DNA of 64,000 nucleotides from Sulfurimonas sp. (GCA_013791885.1 VMSZ01000038.1:101990-165989); one strand, 5' to 3'. Positions 26,184 to 35,030 are shown, counted from the stretch's first letter. Notes: generated by a model not told the origin, from the sequence alone. A program made the numbers and translations.

Positions 26184-27959
26184 ATGGAAGAATATATTTA
26201 TAGTATAGTAAGCTCAAAAGAAAAACAGAGAAAAGTCGGTTTCATTATTTTGGGGCTTTTGATTTTTTCACTTATGATGATACCAACCAGAATGGTGCTT
26301 GCAAAAATGTTACCCGGTAAAAGCGCAAATACTTATAGCATATATGTAGATACGGCGACAAACAGTACGATTGAGCAAACGAAAGAGGTTGTTGAGTGTG
26401 TAGTCAATGAGCTTAAAGGTGAAAAAGAGATTAAAAACATGGAGATGTTTTTAGGTCAAGGAGCACCACTTGATTATGCCGGTTTAGTAAAAGGAAGCTC
26501 TTTTAAGAGTTTGAAAAATCAAGCAGAAATAGTGATTAATATGAGTGATAAACATGAACGAGATGAAGCCTCTTACATGATGGTACACAGGCTCAGACCG
26601 CTTATACAGAAAAAATGTGAAAACATTTATAAGGGCACCACGGTTAAGTTTGTGGAAATGCCCTCAGGTCCGCCGACTTTTGCTACTATAGTTGTCAATA
26701 TTTTTGGAAAAGACTCTCTGCTTTTAAGAGAAACATCCAAAATTGTTTCAGAGTCTTTGCGAGAGACAGAGGGACTTGTAGATATTGATGTTATGCAGGA
26801 TGATGTGTATGAGAAATATGAAATTGTTCCAAATGTAGAAAAAATTATTAGCAGTAATCTCTCTGTTGAACAAGTAAGTAATATCCTCTATATGGCGTTT
26901 AAGGGAAATGTAGTAGCGACAAAAAATTCAACACTCCAACAAGATCAGATTCCAATTTTTGTGAGACTTGATGATGAAACGAGAGAACTTGAGAGTTCAA
27001 GTCTAAATGAACTCGAACTCAAGTTGTCACGTCTCAAGCTTGTCAATAAAGTGGGAATAATGGTTCCTCTTAAAGAAGTTGTAGACATCACTCCTACCAT
27101 AGCAGACCCGACGATATTTAAGAAAAATATGAAAGAAATGGTCTCTGTAACAGCGGAATGTGATTTGGTTTCTCAGGTCTATCCACTCATGGATGCCCGT
27201 GAAATTATGATTGAAAAATTATCAAAAGATTTTGAGATTGAACGACTTACCGGAATGAGCACATATATGTTTGACCTGGCACTTGTTCATAAGCAAAGCG
27301 GTGAAAAAGTTTTAATTCGCTGGGATGGAGAAATGAAAGTTTCTTTGGACACTTTTAGAGACCTCGGAGGCGCATTTATTTCAGCACTAGTTTTAATGTT
27401 CTTGCTTATGGTGGTCTATTACAAATCTTTCGCTTTGAGCGGCATAGTGCTTATAGGAAGTTTTTTATCTATTATAGGGGTAATTTTTGGCCACTTCATT
27501 ACGGACATGATAACATTGATATTTGCAGATATACACTTTTATCTTACAGCTACTTCACTTATTGGTTTTATCTCTTTAATGGGTATCAGTGCGAGAAGTT
27601 CACTTCTTTTGATTGATTTTACGATGTCTCTTATAGAGAGTGGGGTAGATAAAAACAGAGCAATTGCAATCTCTACGGCAACACGTGCTAAGCCTATTTT
27701 ACTCACGGCAGTTGCAATCATTTTAGGTTCTTTACTCCTTGCTACAGACCCCATCTTTGGAGGGCTTGGTATTGCTCTTATTTTTGGCAGTATAGCTTCC
27801 ACTCTTGTTTCTATATTTTATATACCTGTTTTGATGGCAAAAGCAAGTGCTATATGCCCAATAAATAAAAAGATTGAAGAATGTGAAACTGGAAGTGGTG
27901 TGGATAGCAGTACTTTAAATATTGAAGAGATTGCCCCGGAAGTACACCATAATAATTAA
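26184..27959 (+). CDS. RND efflux pump, C-terminal half
   Basis: A 591-residue protein equal to the second half of an RND permease: TM7 (about residues 18-38), the second porter region (about 45-385), TM8-TM12 (about 395-560). It starts 3 nt after the stop of the first half and in the same frame. A purine-rich AGGGGA ends 11 nt before the ATG, so independent initiation is possible. A fused reading would be about 1,117 residues, the expected RND size. The helix TM10 region has the usual small residues (SLMGISARSSLLLIDF). Confidence 0.87.
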   Translation: MEEYIYSIVSSKEKQRKVGFIILGLLIFSLMMIPTRMVLAKMLPGKSANTYSIYVDTATNSTIEQTKEVVECVVNELKGEKEIKNMEMFLGQGAPLDYAGLVKGSSFKSLKNQAEIVINMSDKHERDEASYMMVHRLRPLIQKKCENIYKGTTVKFVEMPSGPPTFATIVVNIFGKDSLLLRETSKIVSESLRETEGLVDIDVMQDDVYEKYEIVPNVEKIISSNLSVEQVSNILYMAFKGNVVATKNSTLQQDQIPIFVRLDDETRELESSSLNELELKLSRLKLVNKVGIMVPLKEVVDITPTIADPTIFKKNMKEMVSVTAECDLVSQVYPLMDAREIMIEKLSKDFEIERLTGMSTYMFDLALVHKQSGEKVLIRWDGEMKVSLDTFRDLGGAFISALVLMFLLMVVYYKSFALSGIVLIGSFLSIIGVIFGHFITDMITLIFADIHFYLTATSLIGFISLMGISARSSLLLIDFTMSLIESGVDKNRAIAISTATRAKPILLTAVAIILGSLLLATDPIFGGLGIALIFGSIASTLVSIFYIPVLMAKASAICPINKKIEECETGSGVDSSTLNIEEIAPEVHHNN

Positions 27960-27973
27960 TAGAAGTCTTTGAG

Positions 27974-27996
27974 TGATTGGCACAAGGTGCCAATCA
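27974..27996. terminator. bidirectional hairpin between convergent genes
   Basis: A perfect 10-bp stem TGATTGGCAC/GTGCCAATCA (27974-27983, 27987-27996) with a 3-nt loop lies between the ends of the RND gene and the opposing repeat-protein gene. It has no long T run on either side, so termination efficiency is uncertain. Confidence 0.55.
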
Positions 27997-28020
27997 GTTA
28001 CTCGGGATTAAAAGAAAATA

Positions 28021-28992
28021 CTAAAGTTTAGCTTTTTCGTATTTTGCTTTTAACTTTAAGTACTCTTTGTAATCATCTGAATTTACATTTTCAGAGATAG
28101 ACTTTGTTGAATCATTTGCATTGTTAGATACAGTTTTTGTGCTGTCATTTGCATTGTTAGAGACAGTTTTAGTTGAATCATTTGCATTATTAGAGATAGT
28201 TTTTGTACTATCGTTCGCATTGTTTGTTGCCGTATTGCTTGAATCTCTTAAGTCATTTGAAACAGTTTTAGTTGAATCATTTGCATTATTAGAGATAGTT
28301 TTTGTTGAGTCATTGAAGTTGTTTGATGTAGTCTTCGTTGAGTCATTTACGTTGTTGGAGATAGTTTTTGTACTATCGTTCGCATTGTTTGTTGCTGTGT
28401 TACTTGAGTCTCTTAAGTCATTTGAAATAGTTTTTGTTGAGTCATTGAAGTTGTTTGACGTAGTCTTCGTTGAATCATTTGCATTATTTGAAATTGTCTT
28501 AGTAGAATCATTAAGATTGTTAGACGTCGTTTTTGTCGCATCATTGATGTCATGTGAAACAGCAACAGTTGAATCTTTGAAATCTTTAGTAGCCATAGTA
28601 GAACTGTCTTTAAAGTCTCTTGTAGTGTTAGACGCAGTGTCTTTTGTATCTTCTGCTATTTCTATAGTAGAGTCTCTTAAATCTCTGCTTACACCGGTAG
28701 TTGTGTCTGAGCCGCTTTTTACAGTAGCTATCTCACTTGTTTTAAGGTCATCAGACGCTTTAACGGCAGTATCCTTCGCATCGTGACTCACGCTCGTGAC
28801 GGTTCTCTCACCGCTTTTAGAAACTTCCACACCGCCATCAACCCCTGATTGCACCGCTTCCTTAGCATCCTTACTCATAGAAGTAACGCCATCTTTCATG
28901 TCTTTGAACATGTCTCCGAAACTAAAGTCTGCCGATAAGCTTGTCGTCATTGCAAGCACAGCCACTGTGCTAATTACTAATTTTTTTGTCAT
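28021..28992 (-). CDS. secreted 11-residue-repeat (LEA-like) protein
   Basis: A 323-residue protein with a signal peptide (MTKKLVISTVAVLAMTTSLS). Residues 69-299 are 21 uninterrupted repeats of 11 residues with the consensus SNNANDSTKTV; the first eight are diverged (SRDLRDSTIEI, TKDFKDSTVAV), the last thirteen nearly identical. A basic, Tyr/Leu/Lys-rich tail (YLKLKAKYEKAKL) closes it. Eleven-residue periodicity is typical of group-3 LEA proteins and of right-handed coiled coils. Location is periplasmic or extracellular. The function is unknown; a stress-protective or envelope-spanning fibre are possibilities. Confidence 0.85.
   Translation of the reverse strand: MTKKLVISTVAVLAMTTSLSADFSFGDMFKDMKDGVTSMSKDAKEAVQSGVDGGVEVSKSGERTVTSVSHDAKDTAVKASDDLKTSEIATVKSGSDTTTGVSRDLRDSTIEIAEDTKDTASNTTRDFKDSSTMATKDFKDSTVAVSHDINDATKTTSNNLNDSTKTISNNANDSTKTTSNNFNDSTKTISNDLRDSSNTATNNANDSTKTISNNVNDSTKTTSNNFNDSTKTISNNANDSTKTVSNDLRDSSNTATNNANDSTKTISNNANDSTKTVSNNANDSTKTVSNNANDSTKSISENVNSDDYKEYLKLKAKYEKAKL
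28096..28788 (-). repeat. 33-bp tandem repeat tract (21 units)
   Basis: DNA coding for the 21 hendecads. The phase never breaks, so every unit is 33 bp. A larger block (SNDLRDSSNTA followed by TNNANDSTKTI) occurs twice, at protein residues 190-211 and 245-266 approximately, showing block duplication on top of single-unit copying. Codon differences between units show that the array is not brand-new. Length variation between strains is expected. Confidence 0.85.
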
Positions 28993-29178
28993 TCATCTTC
29001 CCCTGATTTAATTTGAATCTAGGAATACTATAACTCTTGAAAGCTAAATGAATACTTAAATTTACATAATTATTTGTAATAATCACTTATTATGTTTTAA
29101 AATATCACATTAAATAAATTTTGTTACATTTATATCAACTTTTATTATTTGCAGAGATACTTTAAAATAACTTTTTGC

Positions 29179-29184
29179 TATAAT
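29179..29184 (+). promoter_or_regulatory. -10 box (TATAAT) of the cytochrome/fusion-protein pair
   Basis: GCTATAAT 38 nt before the ATG at 29223; a strong AGGGGGAA ribosome binding site follows. The 230-nt gap before it is AT-rich and otherwise featureless. Confidence 0.6.
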
Positions 29185-29222
29185 AGCTTATACTCTGTGT
29201 AGTACTATAACTAGGGGGAAAT

Positions 29223-29633
29223 ATGAAAAAATGGGTTTTAATACTTGTAGTGTCTTTATCTGCATTGTTTGGGGCAGAGTATACGAAAGAGAACAGAATA
29301 AGTGATATGAATGAAATGGCGGCAGCAATGAACACGATACAGAGCGGCTTTTTTTACAATAATTATGATACGGTTGTTTCAGGAGTTGAGCATCTTAGAA
29401 ACGCAATAGTAAGGGTGCAACCGCCTGCTGAAGAAGTGCAAGAAAAAGATCTTATAGCGAGATATATGAATCAAAAGATTCAGATGACAAATAAAATAGT
29501 AAAAAAAATAAATAAAAAGTCATTAACTATTTTGGAAAGATTCAAGGATGGTGATTCTGCTCAAGCGCTACAAGAGTATACAAAAATTATGGGACAATGT
29601 ATGTCCTGTCACAGAGAGATGCGTAATTGGTAG
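29223..29633 (+). CDS. periplasmic cytochrome c'-like protein
   Basis: A 136-residue protein with a signal peptide (MKKWVLILVVSLSALFGA), then helical sequence, and a single heme c motif CMSCH eight residues before the end-region (residues ~127-131). A C-terminal CxxCH behind a four-helix region is the cytochrome c'/c-556 layout. It overlaps or abuts the membrane fusion gene. A paralogue with the same layout (CTSCH) is encoded at 33822-34238 behind the Rieske gene. The role, electron transfer or ligand binding, is not evident. Confidence 0.75.
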   Translation: MKKWVLILVVSLSALFGAEYTKENRISDMNEMAAAMNTIQSGFFYNNYDTVVSGVEHLRNAIVRVQPPAEEVQEKDLIARYMNQKIQMTNKIVKKINKKSLTILERFKDGDSAQALQEYTKIMGQCMSCHREMRNW

Positions 29634-29644
29634 TGCTACAAAAG

Positions 29645-30472
29645 ATGAAATTCGCCATAGCATTACTATTTATTGCACTTAATTCCGTAGTTGCTTCTGA
29701 ACTCATTTTAACGGGAACTGTCATTTCGAATAATGAGAAGATGATACCTGCAAGATATATGGGATATGTGAAAAAAATCAATTTTGAAGTTGGTGATGTG
29801 GTTGAGAGAGAGGATACTCTTTTTGAATTAGAGTCAGCAGAATTTGACATTCTTGAATCTCAGGCAGACTTGGCGCTCGAGCAGGCAAAACTTATGGTGG
29901 ATGTATACGAGAGCAGAAGAAACTCGCTTAAGAAAGAAAAAAGAAATCTTGAGCGAGACAGAAAGCTTTTTTCAAAACAAGATTTTAAAATGAATATGGA
30001 TGATATCAGTGAGGCGACAGATAATGTTTCCTCATCGCTTGAGTCGGCACAGGTTCTTGTCAAAGAGGCGAGTGAGAAAACAAAGCAGTTTGCAAGTGTT
30101 ATGGGGTATCTCAAAGTTAAAGCTCCAAATAATGGCATCTTAGTAGATAAACGCATACGAGTAGGAGATATGGTGGCTCCCGGCATGCTGACGATGATTA
30201 TTGTGGATATGGATCATTTAGAAATAGAAGCTGAAGTTGCAGAGTCTGATTTAAAGTATGTGAGACGCAATAAAGTAGTCAACATAAAAATTCCTTCGCT
30301 AGGCTACAAAGCTTCCGGTTATATAAAAGCAGTTGTGCCAAGTGCAAATCCAATGGCACACACATTTAAAATACGTGTACATTTTGAAAAGAAAAATGAC
30401 ATGATTTTCCCTGGTATGTATGCAAAAGTTTTTATTGATTTAACAAACGAGATAGCAAATAAACTTAATTAA
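29645..30472 (+). CDS. membrane fusion protein (HlyD/RND adaptor type)
   Basis: A 275-residue periplasmic adaptor. After a signal peptide (MKFAIALLFIALNSVVAS) come a first lipoyl half (about residues 35-70), a coiled-coil hairpin (about 72-150), a second lipoyl half (YLKVKAPNNGILVDKRIRVG) and a beta-barrel region. It is short for an RND adaptor. I chose ATG 29645, because TTG 29627 lies before the upstream stop and would spoil the signal peptide. It could serve the RND pump encoded at 24606-27959, although two genes stand between them; no TolC-type outer-membrane gene is nearby. Confidence 0.8.
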   Translation: MKFAIALLFIALNSVVASELILTGTVISNNEKMIPARYMGYVKKINFEVGDVVEREDTLFELESAEFDILESQADLALEQAKLMVDVYESRRNSLKKEKRNLERDRKLFSKQDFKMNMDDISEATDNVSSSLESAQVLVKEASEKTKQFASVMGYLKVKAPNNGILVDKRIRVGDMVAPGMLTMIIVDMDHLEIEAEVAESDLKYVRRNKVVNIKIPSLGYKASGYIKAVVPSANPMAHTFKIRVHFEKKNDMIFPGMYAKVFIDLTNEIANKLN

Positions 30473-30547
30473 ACTGCTGTATTATGCTTATATTAAACAT
30501 TTTTGGCAATACTTCCATATATTTTTAAAAAAGGACTTTAAAATTTA

Positions 30548-31591
30548 ATGGAGCTATTGTTACTCTTTTTTCTTTTGGCTGTGAGTATTTCGTTTTTGTG
30601 TTCTATCTTAGAAGCTGTTCTCTTATCTGTAAATATGTCTTATGTGGCTGTTTTGGAAAGAGAAAAACCAAATATTGGAAAGCTTTTAAGACATCATAAA
30701 AGAAATATTAACAAGTCTATTGCTTCAATACTTATTTTAAATACTATTGCAAATACTTTAGGAGCGGCAGCAGTAGGCGCTGAAGCATCTATTTTATTTG
30801 GGAACGAAGCAGTTGTTTATGTTTCAATTATTCTTACCTTCGCCATACTCTTTTTCTCAGAAATAATACCTAAGACAATAGGCGCACTCTATTGGAAGCA
30901 ATTGGCTCCTATGGCTGCTTACATAATACGTGTATTTATTTGGATGACGTATCCTATTATATTGACTACTCTTTTTGTGACGAATAGAATTTCAAAAGGA
31001 AAAACAGGTATTCATGTTCTCACGAAAGATGAACTTTTGGAGAGTATGTTTCAGAGTGAAGGTGATGGAGTGATAGACGAAAAAGAGTCAGATTTTATTG
31101 AAAATATTTTAAAACTCAACAGTGTTCGGGTGAGTGAAATTCTAACTCCAAGGAGTGTTGTTTTTGCGCTTAATGAAAATATGACTATTAAAGAAGTTAT
31201 TGAGACAAAAGGCGCTATTTTTAAATTTTCACGAATCCCTGTTTATATTAACTCATTAGAAGATGTGAGTGGTATTGTTTTAACAAAAAAGATTTTTAAA
31301 CAAGCGCTGACAGATGACAGCGTAACACTTGGCTCCATTAAAAAAGATATCTTTTCTATTAATGAAAAAATTCCTGTCTCAAAGGCACTTGACCTTTTTA
31401 TTGCCAAAAAAGAGCATATGTTTTTAGTGCGAGATAACTATGACCAGACGGAAGGAATTTTAACACTTGAAGATTGTGTGGAAACAATCTTAGGGGTAGA
31501 AATAGTCGATGAAAGTGATACAACAGCCGATATGCGTGAGCTTGCAAAGAGAAAGATGAAGCAAAAACGCAAGCTGATAAGTAAGCTATAA
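30548..31591 (+). CDS. CNNM/CBS-domain membrane protein (HlyC/CorC family)
   Basis: A 347-residue inner-membrane protein: a CNNM (DUF21) transmembrane domain (about residues 1-175) with the acidic FSEIIPKTIG motif, then a pair of CBS domains (about 195-320; VSEILTPRSVVFAL, then EGILTLEDCVETILGVEIVD). Related proteins transport or sense magnesium or cobalt. The usual CorC_HlyC C-terminal domain is missing; the chain ends in a basic tail soon after the CBS pair. It is convergent with the next gene, 3 nt away. Confidence 0.85.
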   Translation: MELLLLFFLLAVSISFLCSILEAVLLSVNMSYVAVLEREKPNIGKLLRHHKRNINKSIASILILNTIANTLGAAAVGAEASILFGNEAVVYVSIILTFAILFFSEIIPKTIGALYWKQLAPMAAYIIRVFIWMTYPIILTTLFVTNRISKGKTGIHVLTKDELLESMFQSEGDGVIDEKESDFIENILKLNSVRVSEILTPRSVVFALNENMTIKEVIETKGAIFKFSRIPVYINSLEDVSGIVLTKKIFKQALTDDSVTLGSIKKDIFSINEKIPVSKALDLFIAKKEHMFLVRDNYDQTEGILTLEDCVETILGVEIVDESDTTADMRELAKRKMKQKRKLISKL

Positions 31592-31594
31592 ATA

Positions 31595-32779
31595 CTACAT
31601 TCCTGGAATTCTTGGAATCTTTCCTAATTTTGAGAGTTTGCAGTATTTCCCCCAAGCTTTTTTAAGAGTATGTCCAAGATAAGGCATAGGAAACATAAAA
31701 GCTCTTTTTTCGTCCCTGTAAACAAATGCAGCACCGTCACCGCTATCCATCACACACAAGATGTTTAGGTGTTTATGGTAGCCCTTGAAGTTTGTGCCAT
31801 TGGCTTCTCGTTCTTTGATGTTGTGCGCAACATTTCTCGCCATAACCTCTGCTATATGCCCTTGTTTGGCTCTCCATTCATATCCTTCAAGAGCGGCTAT
31901 GTCACCGATAGCATAAATATTCGTAGGCATAGTTTCATCGCTAAAAATGACATTTGAGTAATCGTCTGTTGTAATAAAGCCTGCTGCGTTTAGTGGTAAA
32001 TCTGAATCTTTAACCACAGTGTGACCGCTTCCAGCAGGAATAAACATAGTAAAGTCAGATTCGAGCTTTGAATCATCTTCAAAGAGCACGTAATCTTTTT
32101 CAAAAGATTTTATTTTTTTACCAAAATGCTTGTTAATGTTGAGTCTGGAGAAAAAAGTATCCATCATTTTGAGGGCTTGTGGTCCCATACGTTTTCCGGG
32201 TTCAGCCATTGGAGCAAAAAAAGTAAGCTCATAATTTTCACGAATACCCTTTTTTTTCAAAAGATTATGAAAGTTAAAAAGAAGTTCAAATCCGGGACCT
32301 CCGCGAACGGCTGAGGTGTCGTGCGGATTACCTCCAAAACCAAAACAAACTTTAGCGCTTCCTTTTTCTATAAGTGCATCGAATTTGTTTCTAATCTCGA
32401 GTGACTGCTCTGGAGTGCCACAAATTGAGAGGGTATTTTCTATGCCTTTATGCTGCATTTTTGAAGCACCCATAGCTAGAACGAGATAATCGTATTCTTG
32501 AAGAACAAGGCCGCTTTTTAGTGTTATATTATGCTCTTTTGCGGAGATACTGATAACAGAATCAATTATAAGCTTGAAGTCATGTGCATGCTGCAGATCA
32601 TGCAGACTCAGGCAGACATCTTTAAAGTCATACTCTCTTGTCGGAATCCATATGGAGGTAGGATAGATATAAAAAAAGTCTCTATCACTTACCAATGTGA
32701 CATCATAATTATTTTTCTTGAGGTAGATTGCAGCTTCAACTCCCCCGAATCCTCCGCCTAAAATTAAAATACGTTTCAT
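31595..32779 (-). CDS. SQR-like FAD/NAD(P)-binding oxidoreductase
   Basis: A 394-residue flavoprotein of the sulfide:quinone oxidoreductase / type II NADH dehydrogenase superfamily. The FAD-binding ILGGGFGGVEAAIYL lies at residues 4-19 and the second FAD motif NIYAIGDIAALEG near 296-308. Cysteines occur in DVCLSLHD, SICGTPEQ, KVCFGFGG and ILCVMD; whether two of them form the SQR redox pair cannot be decided by eye. No signal peptide. The C-terminal PMPYLGHTLKKAWGKYCKLS could be an amphipathic membrane anchor. In a sulfur oxidiser, quinone reduction by sulfide is the likeliest role. Confidence 0.72.
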   Translation of the reverse strand: MKRILILGGGFGGVEAAIYLKKNNYDVTLVSDRDFFYIYPTSIWIPTREYDFKDVCLSLHDLQHAHDFKLIIDSVISISAKEHNITLKSGLVLQEYDYLVLAMGASKMQHKGIENTLSICGTPEQSLEIRNKFDALIEKGSAKVCFGFGGNPHDTSAVRGGPGFELLFNFHNLLKKKGIRENYELTFFAPMAEPGKRMGPQALKMMDTFFSRLNINKHFGKKIKSFEKDYVLFEDDSKLESDFTMFIPAGSGHTVVKDSDLPLNAAGFITTDDYSNVIFSDETMPTNIYAIGDIAALEGYEWRAKQGHIAEVMARNVAHNIKEREANGTNFKGYHKHLNILCVMDSGDGAAFVYRDEKRAFMFPMPYLGHTLKKAWGKYCKLSKLGKIPRIPGM

Positions 32780-32854
32780 GAAGCTCCCCCTGATATGTCA
32801 TTTTACTATGAGCAATAGTATATGTTTTGGTTTTAAAGGCTGATTAAAGGCGCC

Positions 32855-33739
32855 CTAAACTTTTTTTGTTTGCGTTGGAGATTTTTTATTTATAAAGAAA
32901 AGAGCTAAAACACTTATAAAGCCACCTACGACAATATGTAACTCTATTGGCTCATCCAAAACAAGCCAGGCAATAAAAAGTGCAAACACAGGGACTAAAA
33001 ACATAAAGGAGCTAGTTTTTTCGCTTCCAAGTTTTCCAGAAGCCATATAAAAAATAGTCGTAGCGACACTCTGTCCTAAAACTGCTAAATAAAGAAGTGA
33101 AATCCAGAATTTACTCCCCATCTCCAATACAGCTAACAAATCAGAGTTATATGCGTAAAAGAAAGATACGATACTGGCAATAATAGAAATAAGGAAACTG
33201 TAATGTATGGGGTGAATATGTACCTGTGAGTGTTGAGAGAGCATGGTGATGCCGGCCCATATGGTGGCACTAAGTAAGAAGAAGAGGTTGGCACTGTTGA
33301 AAAAAAGAGAAAAATCATTCAGCTGCAGCATGACGATACCACCGATAATTCCCAAAATTAATCCAAAGTATTGAATGTTTTGAAGTCTTTTTTTAAATAT
33401 GAGCGCAACAAGTAAAAAAGTCATTACAGGACTGAGCGTTGTAATAATAACACTGCCCGAACCTGCAAAACCGTACTTTATGCCATAAAAAGCAGAAACC
33501 ATAAACGCAATATTCAAAATAGAACTTCCTGCGACATATTTAAGGTTTGCAAGGTTAATTTTAAGCGGCTTTTTTAGAAGGTATAAAATTGGTAAGAATG
33601 AGAGACTGACAATAAAAAAACGCCAAAAAACCATCACATCAACTGAAACTTCAACTGTAAGTATTTTAAGTGCAGTCCAACCTCCGCCCCACAAAAACAT
33701 TGACAAGATAAGAAGGTAGGTAAAGTGTCTGTGATTCAT
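32855..33739 (-). CDS. EamA/DMT-family transporter
   Basis: A 294-residue inner-membrane protein with ten hydrophobic helices in two EamA-type halves (about residues 8-140 and 150-285), the layout of drug/metabolite exporters such as RhaT/YdcZ-type permeases. The conserved opening LSMFLWGGGWTALKIL and the second-half motif AWLVLDEPIELHIVVGG are present. The substrate cannot be predicted. It stands alone on the minus strand between the SQR-like gene and the cytochrome gene. Confidence 0.85.
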   Translation of the reverse strand: MNHRHFTYLLILSMFLWGGGWTALKILTVEVSVDVMVFWRFFIVSLSFLPILYLLKKPLKINLANLKYVAGSSILNIAFMVSAFYGIKYGFAGSGSVIITTLSPVMTFLLVALIFKKRLQNIQYFGLILGIIGGIVMLQLNDFSLFFNSANLFFLLSATIWAGITMLSQHSQVHIHPIHYSFLISIIASIVSFFYAYNSDLLAVLEMGSKFWISLLYLAVLGQSVATTIFYMASGKLGSEKTSSFMFLVPVFALFIAWLVLDEPIELHIVVGGFISVLALFFINKKSPTQTKKV

Positions 33740-33821
33740 CGGATGAAAGATTATCTTACTTTCTCCTTGAATGGGCTTAAAGTTGAAGCAAGCTTCTCTC
33801 TGGCGAGAAAAGCTTATTTAA

Positions 33822-34238
33822 TTATTTCCACGCTCTGGTTCTAATGCGTGAATGGCATGATGTACATTCATTGATGATGAGAGTGTAGTTACTCATCGCT
33901 TCATCCGTGTCTTCGTTCTCAACTGCAAGAATCAACTCTTGGGCATAAAGTTTGAGCATTTGCTCTCTTTTTTTAGCAAATTTACCTGCATTTACTTTAT
34001 CATCAGGCAGATAAGATGTCGGGTCTGTTGTAAGAAGAGAGTCTAGACTTTTTATAAGTCTATCCGCTCCCTCTTTTACACCGGCTTTGTTAAGGTAATA
34101 TCCAGCTCTTTGTATGTCTACCATAGCACTAAGCATGGTTCGCATATCCGAGGATAGTTTCGATTGTTCTGTCGTATTTGCTGCAAAAAGCGATGAAGCA
34201 AGCAGAGCAGAAAGCAGAGTGAGTAATACTATTCTCAT
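33822..34238 (-). CDS. periplasmic cytochrome c'-like protein (fcc operon)
   Basis: A 138-residue protein with a signal peptide (MRIVLLTLLSALLASSLFA) and a single heme motif CTSCH at residues ~128-132, close to the C-terminus, behind a helical region. It has the same length and layout as the product of 29223-29633, so the two are probably paralogues. It is the last gene of the fccB–Rieske–cytochrome operon, 11 nt behind the Rieske gene, and is the natural electron acceptor candidate for these proteins. It is not a diheme FccA, which would carry two CxxCH motifs. Confidence 0.8.
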   Translation of the reverse strand: MRIVLLTLLSALLASSLFAANTTEQSKLSSDMRTMLSAMVDIQRAGYYLNKAGVKEGADRLIKSLDSLLTTDPTSYLPDDKVNAGKFAKKREQMLKLYAQELILAVENEDTDEAMSNYTLIINECTSCHSRIRTRAWK

Positions 34239-34249
34239 GTGTCTCCTTT

Positions 34250-34978
34250 TTAGTATTGAATGATTTCTTTCGTGTACTCGTTAAGAGTAACCATTTTAGC
34301 GCTTGTATTCACGAGTGTTTTTGCTTCTCTTTTGCCGCCGTAGTATTTTTTAAACTCCGGTTTAAAAGTTTTAAAGTACTCATGAAACTTATCAGGACCC
34401 AAAACAGCTACTGCCCATAACGTGTCATCTGCAGCAACTTCAATAACTATAGAAGCGAGTGGCTGTGCAGCTGGTCCGGCTAATCTTCTACACCCTTGGC
34501 TGACATCAAATGCAGAAAGGTGGGACGAACATACCATAACTCCGCCATGCTCATAAGCCATTGTAGTTTTGTCTTTTGTACAATATTGCAAGAAGCTGTC
34601 ATCCGGAGTTGGATGGGCTAACTGGTGAGAACAAATAGCACTATAAGCAACTATGGTTCTTTTCGCACCTACACCGCTTTTCCAAATATATCCTTGTCCG
34701 TCTTCTGATGTTAAACTTACATCCTGTGCCGTCGGCGTATCAAGGTCAAGCAGGATTGAAGGGGTTGAAGTGTATGGATAATTAAAAACATAATTTGTCT
34801 CTTTTTTCAATGAGCTTGCTTTAATTGGTGTTCCGGCAGCATCAACCAACTGAACCTTTTCATATGTTTGATACAGAATACCATCTTCTGCGCGTAATGA
34901 AGTTGTAATGAGAGATGGAGACAGTGCGATGAGTGTTCCTGAAGCTGCAGTAACTTTTAAAAAGTTTCTTCTATCCAT
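34250..34978 (-). CDS. Tat-exported Rieske-type iron-sulfur protein
   Basis: A 242-residue protein. The N-terminus DRRNFLKVTAASG is a twin-arginine (Tat) signal with its hydrophobic stretch. The Rieske [2Fe-2S] ligands appear as CSHQ (C-x-H, residues ~116-118) and CSSH (C-x2-H, ~149-152) within AICSHQLAHP and GGVMVCSSHLSAFD. The segment between them is longer than in bc1 Rieske proteins, and a Cys (QYCTKD) lies in it. It sits between fccB and a heme protein and probably passes electrons in the periplasm. It is not part of a bc1 operon. Confidence 0.82.
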   Translation of the reverse strand: MDRRNFLKVTAASGTLIALSPSLITTSLRAEDGILYQTYEKVQLVDAAGTPIKASSLKKETNYVFNYPYTSTPSILLDLDTPTAQDVSLTSEDGQGYIWKSGVGAKRTIVAYSAICSHQLAHPTPDDSFLQYCTKDKTTMAYEHGGVMVCSSHLSAFDVSQGCRRLAGPAAQPLASIVIEVAADDTLWAVAVLGPDKFHEYFKTFKPEFKKYYGGKREAKTLVNTSAKMVTLNEYTKEIIQY

Positions 34979-35030
34979 GGTAGTCCTTATAATATTTTAC
35001 TCTAAATAGAGGCATAAAGCCTCTTATTTG

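Noticed and set aside
28121..28786. A 221-codon open frame on the + strand opposite the 11-residue-repeat gene
   Set aside because: It is a by-product of the 33-bp periodicity: once one unit lacks stops in this frame, all do. It has no ribosome binding site, and the opposite strand has a signal peptide and proper start.
28096..28788. CRISPR array
   Set aside because: The 33-bp repeats are directly adjacent with no spacers and encode a continuous protein.
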